From Plicaturopsis crispa FD-325 SS-3 (taxonomy: Eukaryota > Basidiomycota > Agaricomycetes > Amylocorticiales > Amylocorticiaceae): a stretch of 64,000 nt of DNA. A model generated the notes under the pieces. It saw only the letters and a program-made list of their open reading frames with translations, was not told the DNA's origin and did not search any database. Of this stretch, positions 45,201 to 56,280 are shown piece after piece. The stretch is from NCBI GenBank assembly GCA_000827205.1, contig KN832555.1, forward strand, positions 533,151 through 597,150, given 5' to 3'. The stretch's first letter is position 1, and every line of letters begins with the position of its first letter. A program made the translations under genes and the position numbers.

Positions 45201-45590
45201 CTATTACAGCTGCTTTTGCCAGCGGCAATGAGAAACTCCCCGCACGGGTCACCGACGCGTACGGCCGCGCCTCTTACTTCTCACTATACAGGTTCCAACC
45301 CGGGGCATGTGCAGCCCCAATACACCGGGACCACCACGCTCGCACGCCAATTCACTGGCATCGGAAGCGTCGAAGCTGGGATCATGCGGCAGCTGACCGG
45401 CGGAGGCCTCAGCCCAACCAGACAGCTCGGGGGAAGCCCCACGAAGCAACTTGGCACGACTCCAGGGGCGAATACTGCAGCGAGGGCAGCGCGGCCGAGG
45501 CCGAAGAGCGTGATTGGGATGAGGGGGAAGAGCGTAGATGAGGGCCGGGGGATGTTTTTGGTGAGGCAGATGACGGGTGGGGGCATTTGA
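42286..45590 (+). CDS. LIM-domain protein (three LIM-like zinc modules)
   Basis: Exons 42286-42355, 42414-45139 and 45210-45590 give 1058 residues. The start MGFCRRCGDIVIGPRCNCGG forms a small Cys cluster. After a Ser/Pro-rich linker, one LIM region at about 210-320 shows CCAVC, FLCRPC, CETC, WHKGCFRCDGC and CCADC. A second at about 680-750 shows CAKCGLSL, YHTGCFRCAVCGG and HVEC. A third near 850-930 shows CPGC, WHAGCLVCGGG and WCREC, with an unusual Gly/Ser insertion. Between them are long Ser/Arg/Pro-rich regions. LIM modules bind protein partners; fungal LIM proteins such as Pxl1 act in cytokinesis and Rho signalling. No RhoGAP or other catalytic domain is seen. The C-terminus is rich in Thr/Gly/Gln repeats of the type RQFTG, RQLTGGG, RQLGG. 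Confidence 0.88.
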
Positions 45591-47082
45591 TTTGGGGATA
45601 GTCGCTCGTTTGCAGATGCGACTCCATCAGCGAGCATCCAGAAGAGAGATGGATGGATGGCTGTCAGACGAATGGACTTTGGCAATCTCGTGTGTACATC
45701 CTTCACGCTTTTCGCTTTTTTTTGCTTTCTCAAGATAACGACGCTATGAAATTGTAACAAACAGCTGTGGCAAAGTGGGCAATAACATCGACATCCTTCA
45801 GCTTCAACGATTCAACCTTGCAAGGCTACAGGCTGAACGTTTATTTGCCGCGATCGTCCATCTAAGCCCGGAATTAAATCTACATCATAACCACGAGGTG
45901 AGTGACGCGTCAAGATCTGTTTATCATCTCTCGTCGCGTCGCGCGATCCTACAGTGCCCAGCGCCACTTCGCGACGCGCGACTTACTAGTAAAAGTCCGA
46001 AAATCTTGAAACCTTTTCTACACTTTCCTCTGCTGTTCTTTCGTCCTAATTTCAACGCAGATGGCCTTTAATAGACCGTAGGTAGCCCTGGTGTACACCA
46101 CTAAGCTGTAGCTTCAATATTCAAATTTTCATGTCGGCGAAAAAAGTGAAATCATCACGTGATTTTCCCAAAATGGTAATAAGTACCAAATCGGGTCAGG
46201 GGGGAATCTATAAACAGTCCCCCCCAGTGGTTTTTTGCGCGGAAACTTGTTCAATCATCTGGAAAGGGTTGCTGTAGGGCGCCCCAAGCGCTACAACCTG
46301 TTCTGGCAACTTTCAAAATTTCGTCAAGCCCAAAAAAAGTGAAATAGCGTGGGAAAGTCCTTCCAAATTAGGAAGAAAAAGCTTTTTTAACGTGAATCGC
46401 ATTCTTTAGGTGGGTTTCCTCCCAAGATTTTATTTTCAAGATTTATGCGATTTTATTTTCCTTTAAACGGAGGTTGTTGGAGAGGTGATGCTGGGCACTG
46501 TATACATAGCACTTACGCGGTGCAAGCTTCGACTATAGAGGTCTAGTTGTATTGATGAGTACTTCGGTGGAGCAATCATGTTGCACGAAAGTCGATACAC
46601 CGCCAAGGCCTCTGGTGCAACACCACTCAAGAAGAAGATAAGATTACAAGACATCAAGATATAAGACATTTCTTCCGTTTGGTCGTCAAGCAAACATCCC
46701 CGGAGGCTTCTGCGAACGGAGGTAATAATGTGGGTCTGCAGCGACCTGACAGCGACAACGGCCGCTGCTTGAGTCTTGGCTTTCTGTCTCCTGTTCTCTC
46801 TCGGAGTCTCAGCTGGCCTCACACTGACCGAGTGTACCCTATTTTTCTTCTTTCTAGTCGTTCGTTTTCTTTCGTTTTTCTCGTTCACCGGGTTGCTTCG
46901 GCTGCGTGGTGATTAGGTTCCCCAGGCGAAGATTGCAACGTTCACACACCTGCTTGAACGTTTCTCTACCTCGTCCTCTGCCCGGCGCGGTGGTCGTACT
47001 AGCCTGGCGCAACAGTTTTCTCTGAGGCTTGCCTCGTCGCCGACTAGTTCGGCGCTATTTCATTTACAGCCTTTCGTTTGCC
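45591..47082. other. 1.5-kb intergenic region
   Basis: No gene is supported. Bases 46080-46460 are AT-rich with two AAAAAAGTGAAAT strings (near 46140 and 46333). A minus-strand 141-codon frame at 46463-46888 is basic and featureless. A C/T-rich leader precedes the ATG at 47083. Confidence 0.5.
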
Positions 47083-50016
47083 ATGTCTGGCACAAATGAA
47101 TCATGGGGGACGACGGGTTTCTATACAATTCCTCAGGTCTTGTCGCTCTCGGATGATACTGGGGTGAGTGTGTTCCCGTCATTCGGGGAAAGAAATTCGC
47201 TAATGCTAAGCGTTCATAGATCGAGACAATTCTTGCCGACATTCCATTCTTTTCGGTTGGGTTGCTGGGGTTCGGTGTTATCACTTTCTTTTTCGCCATG
47301 AGACGAGTCAGCGCGTGCGTGTTTTTCCTGCGTACCGAGCGTGTCAGCTGAATTTTGCGTGGCCAGCTTATCCGCGTACTTGTACGGCTCAGTAGTCGTC
47401 GCGTTCCTGGCTGGGATACTCGATCTGAGCCAACTCCTGGCCCAAGGCCGCTCGGGGAGGAACTCTGTCGGAGCGAACCTAGGCTCGGTAGGGTCCCTCG
47501 TCGTTGCGCGCGAGATCGGCTTCTCCCTGTCCATCGGCCTACGACTTTTATTTTTCTGGGCATTTGTCGCGACGAAACCACACGGCGAGACATCGAACGG
47601 CACCGCTACCGACAGCGAGAAGATGAATTTCATGGCCAACAACTCCTCCAGATCCTTCGTCAGTCGACAGAATGGTCACAGCGGCTCGTGGAGGCACTGG
47701 GGCTTGCTCGGCGCACTGCTAAAGTATAAGATCCTGGCGATGATCTTCGTCATTACGGTGATGCAGATGATATGGCGGGTAGTGTCGGACCTAGATATGT
47801 TTGGTCCGGTATATGAGGCGGAGGCGACGTTGGAGATAGTAGCGTCCGCATTCCTCATCCTGAAGCTGTTCTTAAACATGTTCTTGACGCCCGTGGAACC
47901 GCGCTCACGGGTGCTCAAGTACTACGCGGCACCTTTGGTCGCACTGGGCATCAACATGGCGCTCGGTATAGCCAACCTCGCGACTTGTAAGAGCCTGCTA
48001 TTTATTTCTCGCCTTATTTCCTGACCACGATTGAATAGTCGCGTTTTCGGAATCCATCCTTGGCCGGTTCTTGCAGGCGGTGGAGCTGTACATTCTCATA
48101 GTATTCCTGCTCATCTCCACGTTCTATGACCTGCGTGACATCGAGACGCCGTCGCCAGCAGACCGTGGCATCTCGAGCGAGACCTTCAGAGGTCTCCCTG
48201 ACACCGCGCGTGTGAGCACCTTCCGGATCTCACCCCCCAACATTCCCACCCTCAAATCGGACGAGCTGCGTGTCTCGAGACGGAGCACGTCACTCGCCAA
48301 CCTCGCTAATATTGGCATACCCCCGCCTGCGAGTCTCGCACCGCCCATGCCCGAGCGCCGCGCATCCTCCACGATCTCGCGCATCTCATCCTGGGTCGCC
48401 GACAAGCGCGCCTCCAGGCGCCGCAGTGACGAGGCCAGGCTGTGGGACCAAAACCAGGCCGAGCGTGGTGCATCGCCGCCGATGGGCGAGGCGTATGACC
48501 GCACCTCCGAGCCCATGTACAACTCTCCGCAAAACGACGGGCCCAAAATGGCGCAAGGGTACCAAGACCCGATGTACACGAATGACACCGTAACGCCTGC
48601 CCCGAGGCCCCCGTTCGCACAGCCCCCTGTGTCCGCCTTCAGTGTCGATACCATGGATGAGAGTCCGCGCCCGCCTCTGCCGAAATTGAATACCGGCATT
48701 GCGCCCTCTGCTTACCGGCAGACCGTGTCACCCGTCCAGCCATCTGCTTTCTCAGTGTCGTCCTATTACACGAAAGATTACGCGGGCGACGACAGGAAAT
48801 CGATGCGTTTGGCACCGCCCGTCCCGCCTTTCGTGCCGCGGGACACTGGTTCGCCTGTGTATGGTCTGGAAAGATCTTCGCTACGCGATCGTGACCGTCT
48901 CAGCCGCCGTAGCACCATCAACTCGATCGAAGATCTCCTCCGCCAGCAGAGAGAGCTGGACAAATCGATTGCTACTCTGCGTTTGTTCTCTCCTCGCGAC
49001 TCTGCCATAGGTTTCCCCGATGATCTAAGGGAAGAGAAGAAGGATATCGGCGACTCTTCCTCGTCGGCGTCGGCGTCTCTGAGCCGCTCAGCGTCTTTGG
49101 CGGGTCAGGTAAAGCCCGACTCTGGGTCGGCCCGCAGTGAATTCTCGCTCAGCCATTTCCCGCCGCCCCCGCGGCTGGAGGAGGCCCCTGCGTTGCCTTC
49201 TGCGCCAATTCTTCGTAATCGTGCAAGCGAGGTACCCGCGGCCAAGATGGCAGCGCCTGATGTATTATCGCCGCCAGTAAGGCCATTTGCTGGTGGCCAG
49301 GTCCTTCCGGGATCGCCCAGGCGCGAAAGCGAGGACACCATCCGCGCCACCTCGCGAGAACCTAGAGTAAATTCTTCTGGTACTCAATACGACGTGACGT
49401 CTTTCATTGGTGGTGAGTAATGCGTGTGCGTGCATTTCATGCGTATTGACGAACATGTGCCATTGCAGATCTCACTGTGCCTCCTTCCAACGCCAAAAGG
49501 CGTCTGTCTCAAGATCAGCTCACAGACATTTCTGAGGGTGGTAGCACGCAGACTACCCAAGATGCCGCTATCGTGACTGCCCAGTCTAGCACATCTGTGC
49601 GACCTCTGTTCTTCGGCGTAGCACGCCCCGCAGGCAGAACTACAGCGTCGGGCCTCTCCCTCGTCACGGCCTCTCCCGGCGGGCCTAGCGGTCCGAGATA
49701 TCTTTCACCTCAATCTCAGCGCCCGTCACCCGCAGACACCCTAGAATCCAGCCGGAATACGATCACCCGCGTCCCCTCCGCGAACTCATCTCTGTACGGC
49801 ACGTACTCCGCGACGGCAAATGCACGCTTGGCCGCCGGCGGGGCTGCGCGCTCTGCGCAGGGCTTGCCGTCGCGTCCTCGGCTGCTGATCAGTGGGCCGC
49901 GCCCGCCACCGCCGGACGGAAAGGGCGAGAGTGCCCCAGGCGCGTTCGAGCGGCCACGGCCGCCACCTCTCATATTGGACCAGGCAGCGCCGTCGTACAA
50001 CCAGACAGCGTACTAA
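47083..50016 (+). CDS. Polytopic membrane protein with long disordered tail, unknown
   Basis: About 900 residues. Exons: 47083-47163, 47220 to about 47306-47315, about 47348-47986, 48039-49412 and 49469-50016. The first about 330 residues hold some seven hydrophobic segments (DIPFFSVGLLGFGVITFFF, YLYGSVVVAFLAGILDL, IGFSLSIGLRLLFFWAFVAT, ILAMIFVITVMQMIWRV, VASAFLILKLFLNMFL, APLVALGINMALGIANL, LQAVELYILIVFLLISTFY). The remaining 570 residues are Ser/Pro/Arg-rich and disordered, probably cytosolic and a phosphorylation target. The family seems confined to Agaricomycetes in my memory and has no known role. The junction near 47300-47350 is unresolved: the obvious GT..AG pairs do not keep frame between AMRRVSA and EFCVASLSAY, see findings. 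Confidence 0.75.
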
Positions 50017-50343
50017 TAATGTGAGGACTGGCCGGAAGGTGTATATCGTTATTCTTTTGCTATCGATAGCTTGTCTCCCTTGACTCGTTTTTTTACGGGT
50101 TGTAATACTGATCAATCTACTAAATGTACACTACGCATCCTCATTTCTGATAGCCCTCAAACAATACGAGGCTTTTTTGCCAAAGTTTTTGCCTGGCAAA
50201 TATTTTGTGGCGTTTGACCGCGACGCGACATGGCACACGTGTTTACTTTTGGATCCGACAATGACGTGGTTGTGCCCTGGTTTAAGACGGTGTCAACGCG
50301 CGAGCTCCAATGCGCCGTTTTTTCATCTCTCTTTCCTACCACC

Positions 50344-51206
50344 ATGTCTGAATTTGTCGACTACTATGCGCTGCTCGGTATCCCCAAGACTGCATCTTCA
50401 GATGAAGTCAGGCAGGCATACAAGCGGGAGTCGTTGAGGTGAGTTCATAATCGTACGTATAGAACACAAACTAAAGCCGTCACAGGACACATCCCGACAG
50501 ACTCACAAAAGCGACTCCAGAGGAAAGGTGCACTGCGACTGAGAAATTCCAGGTGTGCACAACTTGCCTCGCTTTGTCCCATGTATGAGACTTACCATAA
50601 AGCACAGGCCGTTGCAGACGCGTACTACATCCTGTCCGATACGACACGCCGAAGAGAATATGACACCCTATACTCTTCACGCAAATATCGCGAGAAGACA
50701 GACGACCCTACTGCCTCCACGAACTTCTTTGCCAAATTTGCGGACATGTTCACAGGCGGCGCCGCAGGCGCAGGTGCCGGTGCAGGAACAGGGGCTCCCC
50801 GCCAACCAGACGCGGAGCATGTGTTCGAGAACGTCTTTGAAGAGGTGCGCCACTCACTTCAGGTCCCAATAGTATATATCTTGCTAAATAATGTCCGCCC
50901 CAGCTTTTACGGCCGGAGGTCCAGCGTGTGGTTCCGTGGTGGTCATACGCGGGTGCCGCTTGCGGTGCCGGCATTGGCTTCATCGTAGCCAACATCCCAG
51001 GGTCCATGGTCGGCGCATTCGCTGGCAATCGGCTCGGTGCTATCAGGGACGCTAAAGGAAAGAGCGTGGCTGCTGTCTTCTCGCAGCTCGGCGGGTCTCA
51101 AAAGGCTGAGGTGCGTCCGTCCATATATCCTCTATACCCGTGTACTTACACTTTCTCGTAGATCCTCCGTGCACTAGCGATGAAGGTTCTAGGCTCTGCC
51201 CTATGA
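50344..51206 (+). CDS. J-domain protein with hydrophobic Gly/Ala-rich C-terminus
   Basis: Five exons, 50344-50438, 50486-50552, 50608-50844, 50904-51110 and 51162-51206, give 216 residues. The J domain occupies about 5-80: DYYALLGIPKTASSDEVRQA, the HPD motif in RTHPDRL, then KFQAVADAYYILSDTTRRRE. The HPD tripeptide activates the ATPase of Hsp70. A Gly/Ala-rich linker follows and the C-terminal half has a hydrophobic, Gly-rich stretch (WWSYAGAACGAGIGFIVANI, PGSMVGAFAGNRLGAIRDAK) that may insert in or lie on a membrane. No zinc-finger or client-binding domain of class I/II is present, so it is class III. Location is unknown. Confidence 0.88.
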
Positions 51207-51511
51207 TTGTCCACGACTTCCTTCACCCCATGCACACTTGCGTCTTCTGTCTTTGATTTTTTTACGGCTAGTATACCTCTTGTTATCTTGTGACTTACAG
51301 TACTGTATTATAGTGTCTAGATCTGTTGCACTAGCTTTTGTTGTGGACTACATACGGGGGATGCAATACCTACTTTACATACACGACGCCGTACTACGTT
51401 TTTCAATATATGCACATTTGCACTTGACCTACTTCTAGAACCACACAGGATGAGTTGAACTGACCACCCAGTGTTTTGCGTATCGAGATTGTCCGCCTTC
51501 ACCATGCATCA
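51207..51511. other. Intergenic, no gene seen
   Basis: 3' flank of the J-protein gene and of the decayed F-box copy. AT-rich and without supported features. Confidence 0.5.
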
Positions 51512-52070
51512 TCATTTTGGCCAGTCCTTGAAGTCCCGAGGTAACCATTGCTCATACTGCGTGTTGACCTCGTGCGAGTCGATACATTCGACACGAACAT
51601 CAACACCTGCAGCCCGGAGCTCTCTCCCGAATAAGTCCGTAGTATAGACTGGAAGCCTAAAGCTGTCCCAACCCACCAACTGCGTAGCGTCTCCAGGGGA
51701 CAACCCCTACGTAAGAACCTGACCAAGGTCACGATATCCTTGACCACGGAAGCCGTGGTGTCGACCTTCCAAGATTCTGGAGCCTCGGAGTGGACGCTCC
51801 AATAGTTAGAGTACGCAGTTCCGGCCAGCGGAGCCGTGACGAAAGGGCAGCCTCGTCGACCGTATCCTGGCTTATGCTCGAGATAACGCAGGAGCGGAGA
51901 GCGAGTGATGTGATCGTGGGGAAACTTGAAGCATGAGAATGTGCAGACCAGGTGTGCAAGGAAGGGATTGGAAGACTTGAGACCAATGCGTCTACTTCAC
52001 AGCGTGAACCGATCGTTCGAACGTTCAATGTGCAGTGGTCCTGGAGACAAACAGTGAGAACAGATGTCAA
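51512..52070 (-). pseudogene. Decayed copy of the neighbouring F-box/LRR gene (C-terminal part)
   Basis: Two overlapping minus-strand frames resemble the C-terminal third of the intact F-box gene at 52491-53831. Frame one (52070-51729) reads FPTITSLALRSCV and RWPELRTLTIG, matching FPDITSLIISSCT and RWPKLRTLTIG of the intact gene. Frame two (51703-51512) reads FGRELRAAGVDVRVE, YEQWLPRDFKDW, matching TRELRAVGAQLQVEE, YERWVPPDFLEI. The two pieces are in different frames with a stop between them, and no F-box portion is found upstream, so it looks like a truncated, frameshifted host-gene duplicate. A spliced remnant cannot be fully excluded. Confidence 0.7.
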
Positions 52071-52490
52071 CGTCTTGCTACCGGCGAGTCAGAACTCGAT
52101 GCCTCGCGATGTCACGCAGTTCTGTGACACTTCCTTCACATAAGCACGCACCTCTGAGCGCTTGAGCCTGAGTTGTGGACCACTGTGGAGAACCCAGCGC
52201 ACTGATATACTCGAACGACTCTCTTCGAGCGAGCAACATTATTTGGGTTTCCACGCTGAGATAAGTACACCGGAGTCAAGTGTCAATGTGTTTTACATCT
52301 TCACCACAAGCACTCCAGTCTCGTTGTGGCCTTCCTGTTGTCGCAGAGGCCTTGCTTGATAGATTCGTGGCTGCGATGTGCAAGTGGACTATTGGATTAT
52401 TAACAAACGGGATGCTAGCCACATTCAAATAAATCACGAACCTCTGATACATTCATTAGCTTGATATCGACAGGCTTCGGTACGGAAGTA
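52071..52490. other. Spacer between F-box gene and its decayed copy
   Basis: May contain more of the decayed copy, too diverged for me to align. No intact frame is supported. Confidence 0.4.
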
Positions 52491-53831
52491 TTAGATTTCC
52501 AAGAAATCCGGGGGTACCCATCGCTCGTAGGCCTTATCAAGAGCCCCCGAGTCGAGTTCTTCAACCTGAAGCTGCGCACCCACGGCCCGCAGCTCTCGTG
52601 TGAGCAAATCAGCAGCGGACTCGCCCCACACTTCGAGCGGCTCCATGCGTAATGTCTCCAAGTGAGACCCCCCTTGGCCATCGTGGATAAAGGCCGCAAA
52701 GTCTGGAACAAATTGGTCCATCCCAAGTCCGCGTCCGATCGTCAAAGTGCGTAGCTTGGGCCAGCGGTAGGCCTCCACGGGATCGATGGTGATTGGCTCA
52801 TGAGTACACGAGGATATGATGAGCGACGTGATGTCGGGGAATGCGAGGGTGAAAGGGTTTTTAGTCCAGGGATACATAACATTAATTGTAAAATCGGACC
52901 GGAGATTTAGTGTCCTCAGTGCAGGGAATTTTGAAGACAGGAGGGCAAGTCCATCCAAGCCGGAGTCCCAATCATCCTCGGATTCTTGAATACGAAGCAC
53001 AAGGGTGTTCAGGATAGGTGCGTTGATAGCCCCCAGCAGTGGTACCAGATATGAGCTCAGGCTCTCGAAGAACTCGATCACAAGGACGGTGAGGAGCGGT
53101 AGATTGGCAACGCACTCGAGATCGACTGTGGATCCATCTTCCGAGTCAAGGTCTAGGACGGGCCCCTGCATAACGAGAGTGGTCAAGGACTCGAAGGACA
53201 TGCACAATGCACAAAATGAGCGGAGATCCAGGGGAGCTTGCCACGCGTAGTACCGAAGGTGGAATGTGGTCACGCTTTTGAGCGGACTGGCCTGAACGCG
53301 CATGCACGAAGTGCGTAGTTCCGTCAATTTTGGGCGGTCGCCCAATTCAAGCAGTGGAGACTTCCAGATGGGCGGGGGTCCACCGGTCGAGATCCACAGA
53401 CGTTCCAAGCAGGGGGTTGGGCAACTAGTGAGGTCCCACAGAAAAGGCGATGCCACGGGGTCATAGATGTCCAACAATCTCCACCTCCGGGCGTGTGGTA
53501 GGAGGACGTCCAAGAGCGACTGGCCACTGTTCTCTGACATATCGGTCAGATCGAGAAAAAGGTCAAGAGGCCGTTCTCGAGATTTTTCCAGCCAGCCTGC
53601 ATGGACCTCGCGCAAAGTCAGCGTGGTCCATAATTGCGACGTCGCAAGAGCCGTAGCGCGCCATCCACGGCTGACTTGCACAATCGTGCGCGGAAACGAT
53701 AGCCTATAGTGGAGTTCCGATGAAAGTTCCAGCCCAGTTTCGAAGATACAGGAGAGGAGTTCGGTTGGAAGGGATGAGATGGGTGCCGTTCGGTAGTCAC
53801 CTTGAACCGTTAAGGACATCTCTTGGATCAA
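52491..53831 (-). CDS. F-box and leucine-rich protein
   Basis: A single-exon frame of 446 residues (MIQEMSLTVQGDYRT; an inner Met lies four codons later). The F-box motif is at about 17-55: PISSLPTELLSCIFETGLEL, SRGWRATALATSQLWTTL. The rest is Leu-rich with irregular repeats (LLDVLLPHARRWRLLDIY, CLERLWIST, LTELRTS, SFESLTTLVM, LPLLTVLVIEF, APILNTLVLRI, FPALRTLNLRS, FPDITSLIISS, RWPKLRTLTIG). F-box proteins dock substrates to SCF ubiquitin ligases through Skp1. Agaricomycetes carry hundreds of such genes with little conservation, so no substrate can be inferred. A decayed partial copy lies immediately downstream. Confidence 0.82.
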   Translation of the reverse strand: MIQEMSLTVQGDYRTAPISSLPTELLSCIFETGLELSSELHYRLSFPRTIVQVSRGWRATALATSQLWTTLTLREVHAGWLEKSRERPLDLFLDLTDMSENSGQSLLDVLLPHARRWRLLDIYDPVASPFLWDLTSCPTPCLERLWISTGGPPPIWKSPLLELGDRPKLTELRTSCMRVQASPLKSVTTFHLRYYAWQAPLDLRSFCALCMSFESLTTLVMQGPVLDLDSEDGSTVDLECVANLPLLTVLVIEFFESLSSYLVPLLGAINAPILNTLVLRIQESEDDWDSGLDGLALLSSKFPALRTLNLRSDFTINVMYPWTKNPFTLAFPDITSLIISSCTHEPITIDPVEAYRWPKLRTLTIGRGLGMDQFVPDFAAFIHDGQGGSHLETLRMEPLEVWGESAADLLTRELRAVGAQLQVEELDSGALDKAYERWVPPDFLEI

Positions 53832-54318
53832 CGCTAAGAAGTGCGTCAGGACACGAAGCTATGCACACAGAAAAACAATGCGCACTGCTTTACAGCAATA
53901 TACCGTATGAAATCGTATTTTCAGCGAAACGATTTAGCCTGAGATCGTCGTGAGTCGTGACTCGTCCAGTCAAGATGCGCTAGCGGTGTGAAAATCCTGC
54001 TTTCGCAGAGAGTCAATAGATAGTATCGAAATGAGTGCTAGGAACGGTTGGGTTTTCTTTATCGTTGAAAGCAAGGTGAAAACAAGCAAATTTTTTTAGG
54101 ATAGTGCATTCGAGACCAGGCTGAAACAAGGCTGAAACGTTGAGGCGCGACATAATTTGGTGGCACAACCGTGGGAATAATTGTGTACGTAACTAGCAAC
54201 TACTAGATTTAGGTTAGGGTATCAACCCCACCTTTTACTACCCTTGTCTAACCCTCCGTACTTCACTTCTTGCTGCTGGCCCACCGTGAAACATGGCAAG
54301 TCTAACAAATGCGTCGTA
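53832..54318. other. Divergent intergenic region
   Basis: Between the F-box gene (minus) and the RAP1-like gene (plus). It carries the telomere-like boxes listed separately. No gene is supported. Confidence 0.5.
54209..54255. promoter_or_regulatory. Telomere-repeat-like boxes upstream of the RAP1-like gene
   Basis: TTAGGTTAGGGT at 54209-54220 on the plus strand and CTAACCCT (the inverted repeat unit) at 54248-54255. They lie 65-110 bases before the predicted start. TTAGGG is the telomere unit of most fungi and a known promoter site for Tbf1/Teb1-type Myb factors. Function here is inferred only from sequence and position. Confidence 0.45.
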
Positions 54319-56109
54319 ATGAATGTAGACCATCTTATAACTTGTTCTCCGTAGCCAATATTTCAGGATGCACAAGGCCTCGCCGTCAAATTCTTCATCC
54401 AAAAGGACCTACCACAGGAGATTCAAGCAGAGTTGTGCGAAACTATCACAGTGCGTCTCGCTGATCTCTCTACTGTATCAGAACTCTAACAAGGACATCC
54501 AGTCACTCGGAGGACGCGTAGAGACCAAGGTTCCGCGCCAGGGCTATATTCTCGTGCAACAGGGCACGCCGGAGGAGGAGCGCCTGCGGTTGTGCTGGGC
54601 AAGCGTCGAGAGGCCGGAGCGGCATTTCGTGCCGTACACCTATGTTGAGGCATGCAAGATCGCGGGCATGGTGCTGAAGCAGATATTCCTGCACAACGGC
54701 GAGCCGATGAAGATGCACATCCATCCGAGCATCGCGAACGTCAACGCGCGCGTCGCGCTCACTCAGCGCATCATGGTGCGCCCAATCGCGTGCTTGTGTG
54801 CCTTTCTTCTCGCTAATTTTGATCCTGCTATATTGTGGTTCTGCAGCACTCCGGCGGGGACCCTACGGCGTCGGCGCAGTCCGCACGCGTTATCCTTGCG
54901 GACCCGAACACCGAAGTGTTCAAGCACCTCGTCGAATCATACCAGGGCCAGCCCGAAAAATACATAGAATCGTACCTTTGGGTGCGCAAATGCGTCGAGA
55001 AGGGCTCTGTAGTGTACACGCCCCTTGTTTACAAAAATCCTGGCGGGAGACGCCCGGGGGAAGAGTGCGTATCGCGGATATCTATATTCTCCGTATGCTA
55101 ACGCGTTCTGAACCCAGGAGAACCCAATTCACGAAACAAGACGAGCACAGGCTCTGCGTCTGGATAGCTACAAAGATACCATACAAAGACATAGGTGGGC
55201 GCACCGGCAACAGGCTGTATCAGCAGTTATGCGACATGGTACGCGGTATCATATCCTTCTGTGTAACGGTAAACTAAACTGTCACTGCAGGCGCACGATC
55301 CCGACTATAGCTGGGTCACCCGACACACCTGGCAGTCGTGGCGGGAACGATACAAGAAGCACTCTGAACGCCTGGACAACGACATCGCCGCCATCGTGGA
55401 CGAGAAGAAGCCCGACCTCGGTGGGAAAGGCCAGTATGGCTACGTGCGCCAGGCGGAAGAGAAACCGAAGAAGCCTAGAAAAACCCGCGTCAAGCATTTC
55501 CCCGACCAGCCCGCTGGCGACAAATCGCCCATAGATGTAGATGCCTCTGCCGACGAGCATGCTGACAGGGGCATGAGCGTAGGCACGATGCCCTCGCAGC
55601 CTTCGCAGTTATCTTTCTACCGTCCGCGAGACCATGATAAAGGGGAGGGCTCGTCGGGGCAGCGCCGCGCCGCTACGAGCCCGGCTAGGGAGGAAGTCGA
55701 GGATACGGAGGAGGGCAGCGAGTGGGCTGTACGCATCGGGAACGAGCCCACCCCGCCCTGGGCGAAACGCAAGGCGAGCGAGGAGCTAGACGGTGCTGGA
55801 TCCAAGCGGCAGAAAACTGCGTACGTCGTCGTCTGCCTACCGCGCCATCAATTATCTTTCTCATCTCAGCCCCTTTTACACAGCGAACGAAATGAAGTCC
55901 CCGTGTTGACATGGCAAGCAGCGGTGGAACCGCTCGACCCGGACCTGCATATGATCGACCTCGGCATCCGCGAGATCGCCACAGAATTCCGTTTCACGCC
56001 GGAAGAGGTCAAGGAGTACTACGACCGGTTCGGCGACATGGAGCGTGCACGAAACCGATTTATGAGGATGCGAGAGGAGCTACGGGCGCGATTCCCGGAC
56101 GACGAGTAG
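54319..56109 (+). CDS. RAP1: RAP1-like telomere protein (BRCT, Myb, C-terminal domain)
   Basis: Exons about 54319-54324, 54367-54450, 54503-54775, 54847-55064, 55118-55238, 55291-55820 and 55884-56109 give about 485 residues. The tiny first exon (ATG AAT) is uncertain. A BRCT-like region covers about 5-80 (VKFFIQKDLPQEIQAELCET, LGGRVETKVPRQGYILVQ). A RAP1-type Myb domain lies at about 194-260 (TQFTKQDEHRLCVWIATKIP, GRTGNRLYQQL, RHTWQSWRERYKKHSERLD). A Lys/Pro-rich linker contains a nuclear-signal-like KPKKPRKTRVK and, later, GSKRQKTA. The C-terminal 75 residues (MIDLGIREIATEFRFTPEEV) are helical like a RAP1 C-terminal domain. Rap1 joins shelterin-like complexes at telomeres. The last intron (63 nt) is in frame and stop-free. 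Confidence 0.82.
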
Positions 56110-56280
56110 ATCGTCATGCATATTCGAGACCTGCACCGCACGTCTCCCCAATTTTCTTGGTGTTTGGATTTTTTGATCCCGTGTAATGTATAACAGAGTG
56201 TTTAATCTATGGATAGGATGTTGTTGTTTTCGTGGTTGCGGGTACTCTAAATGCGATTACATGATGCACGTCTAAGCGCT

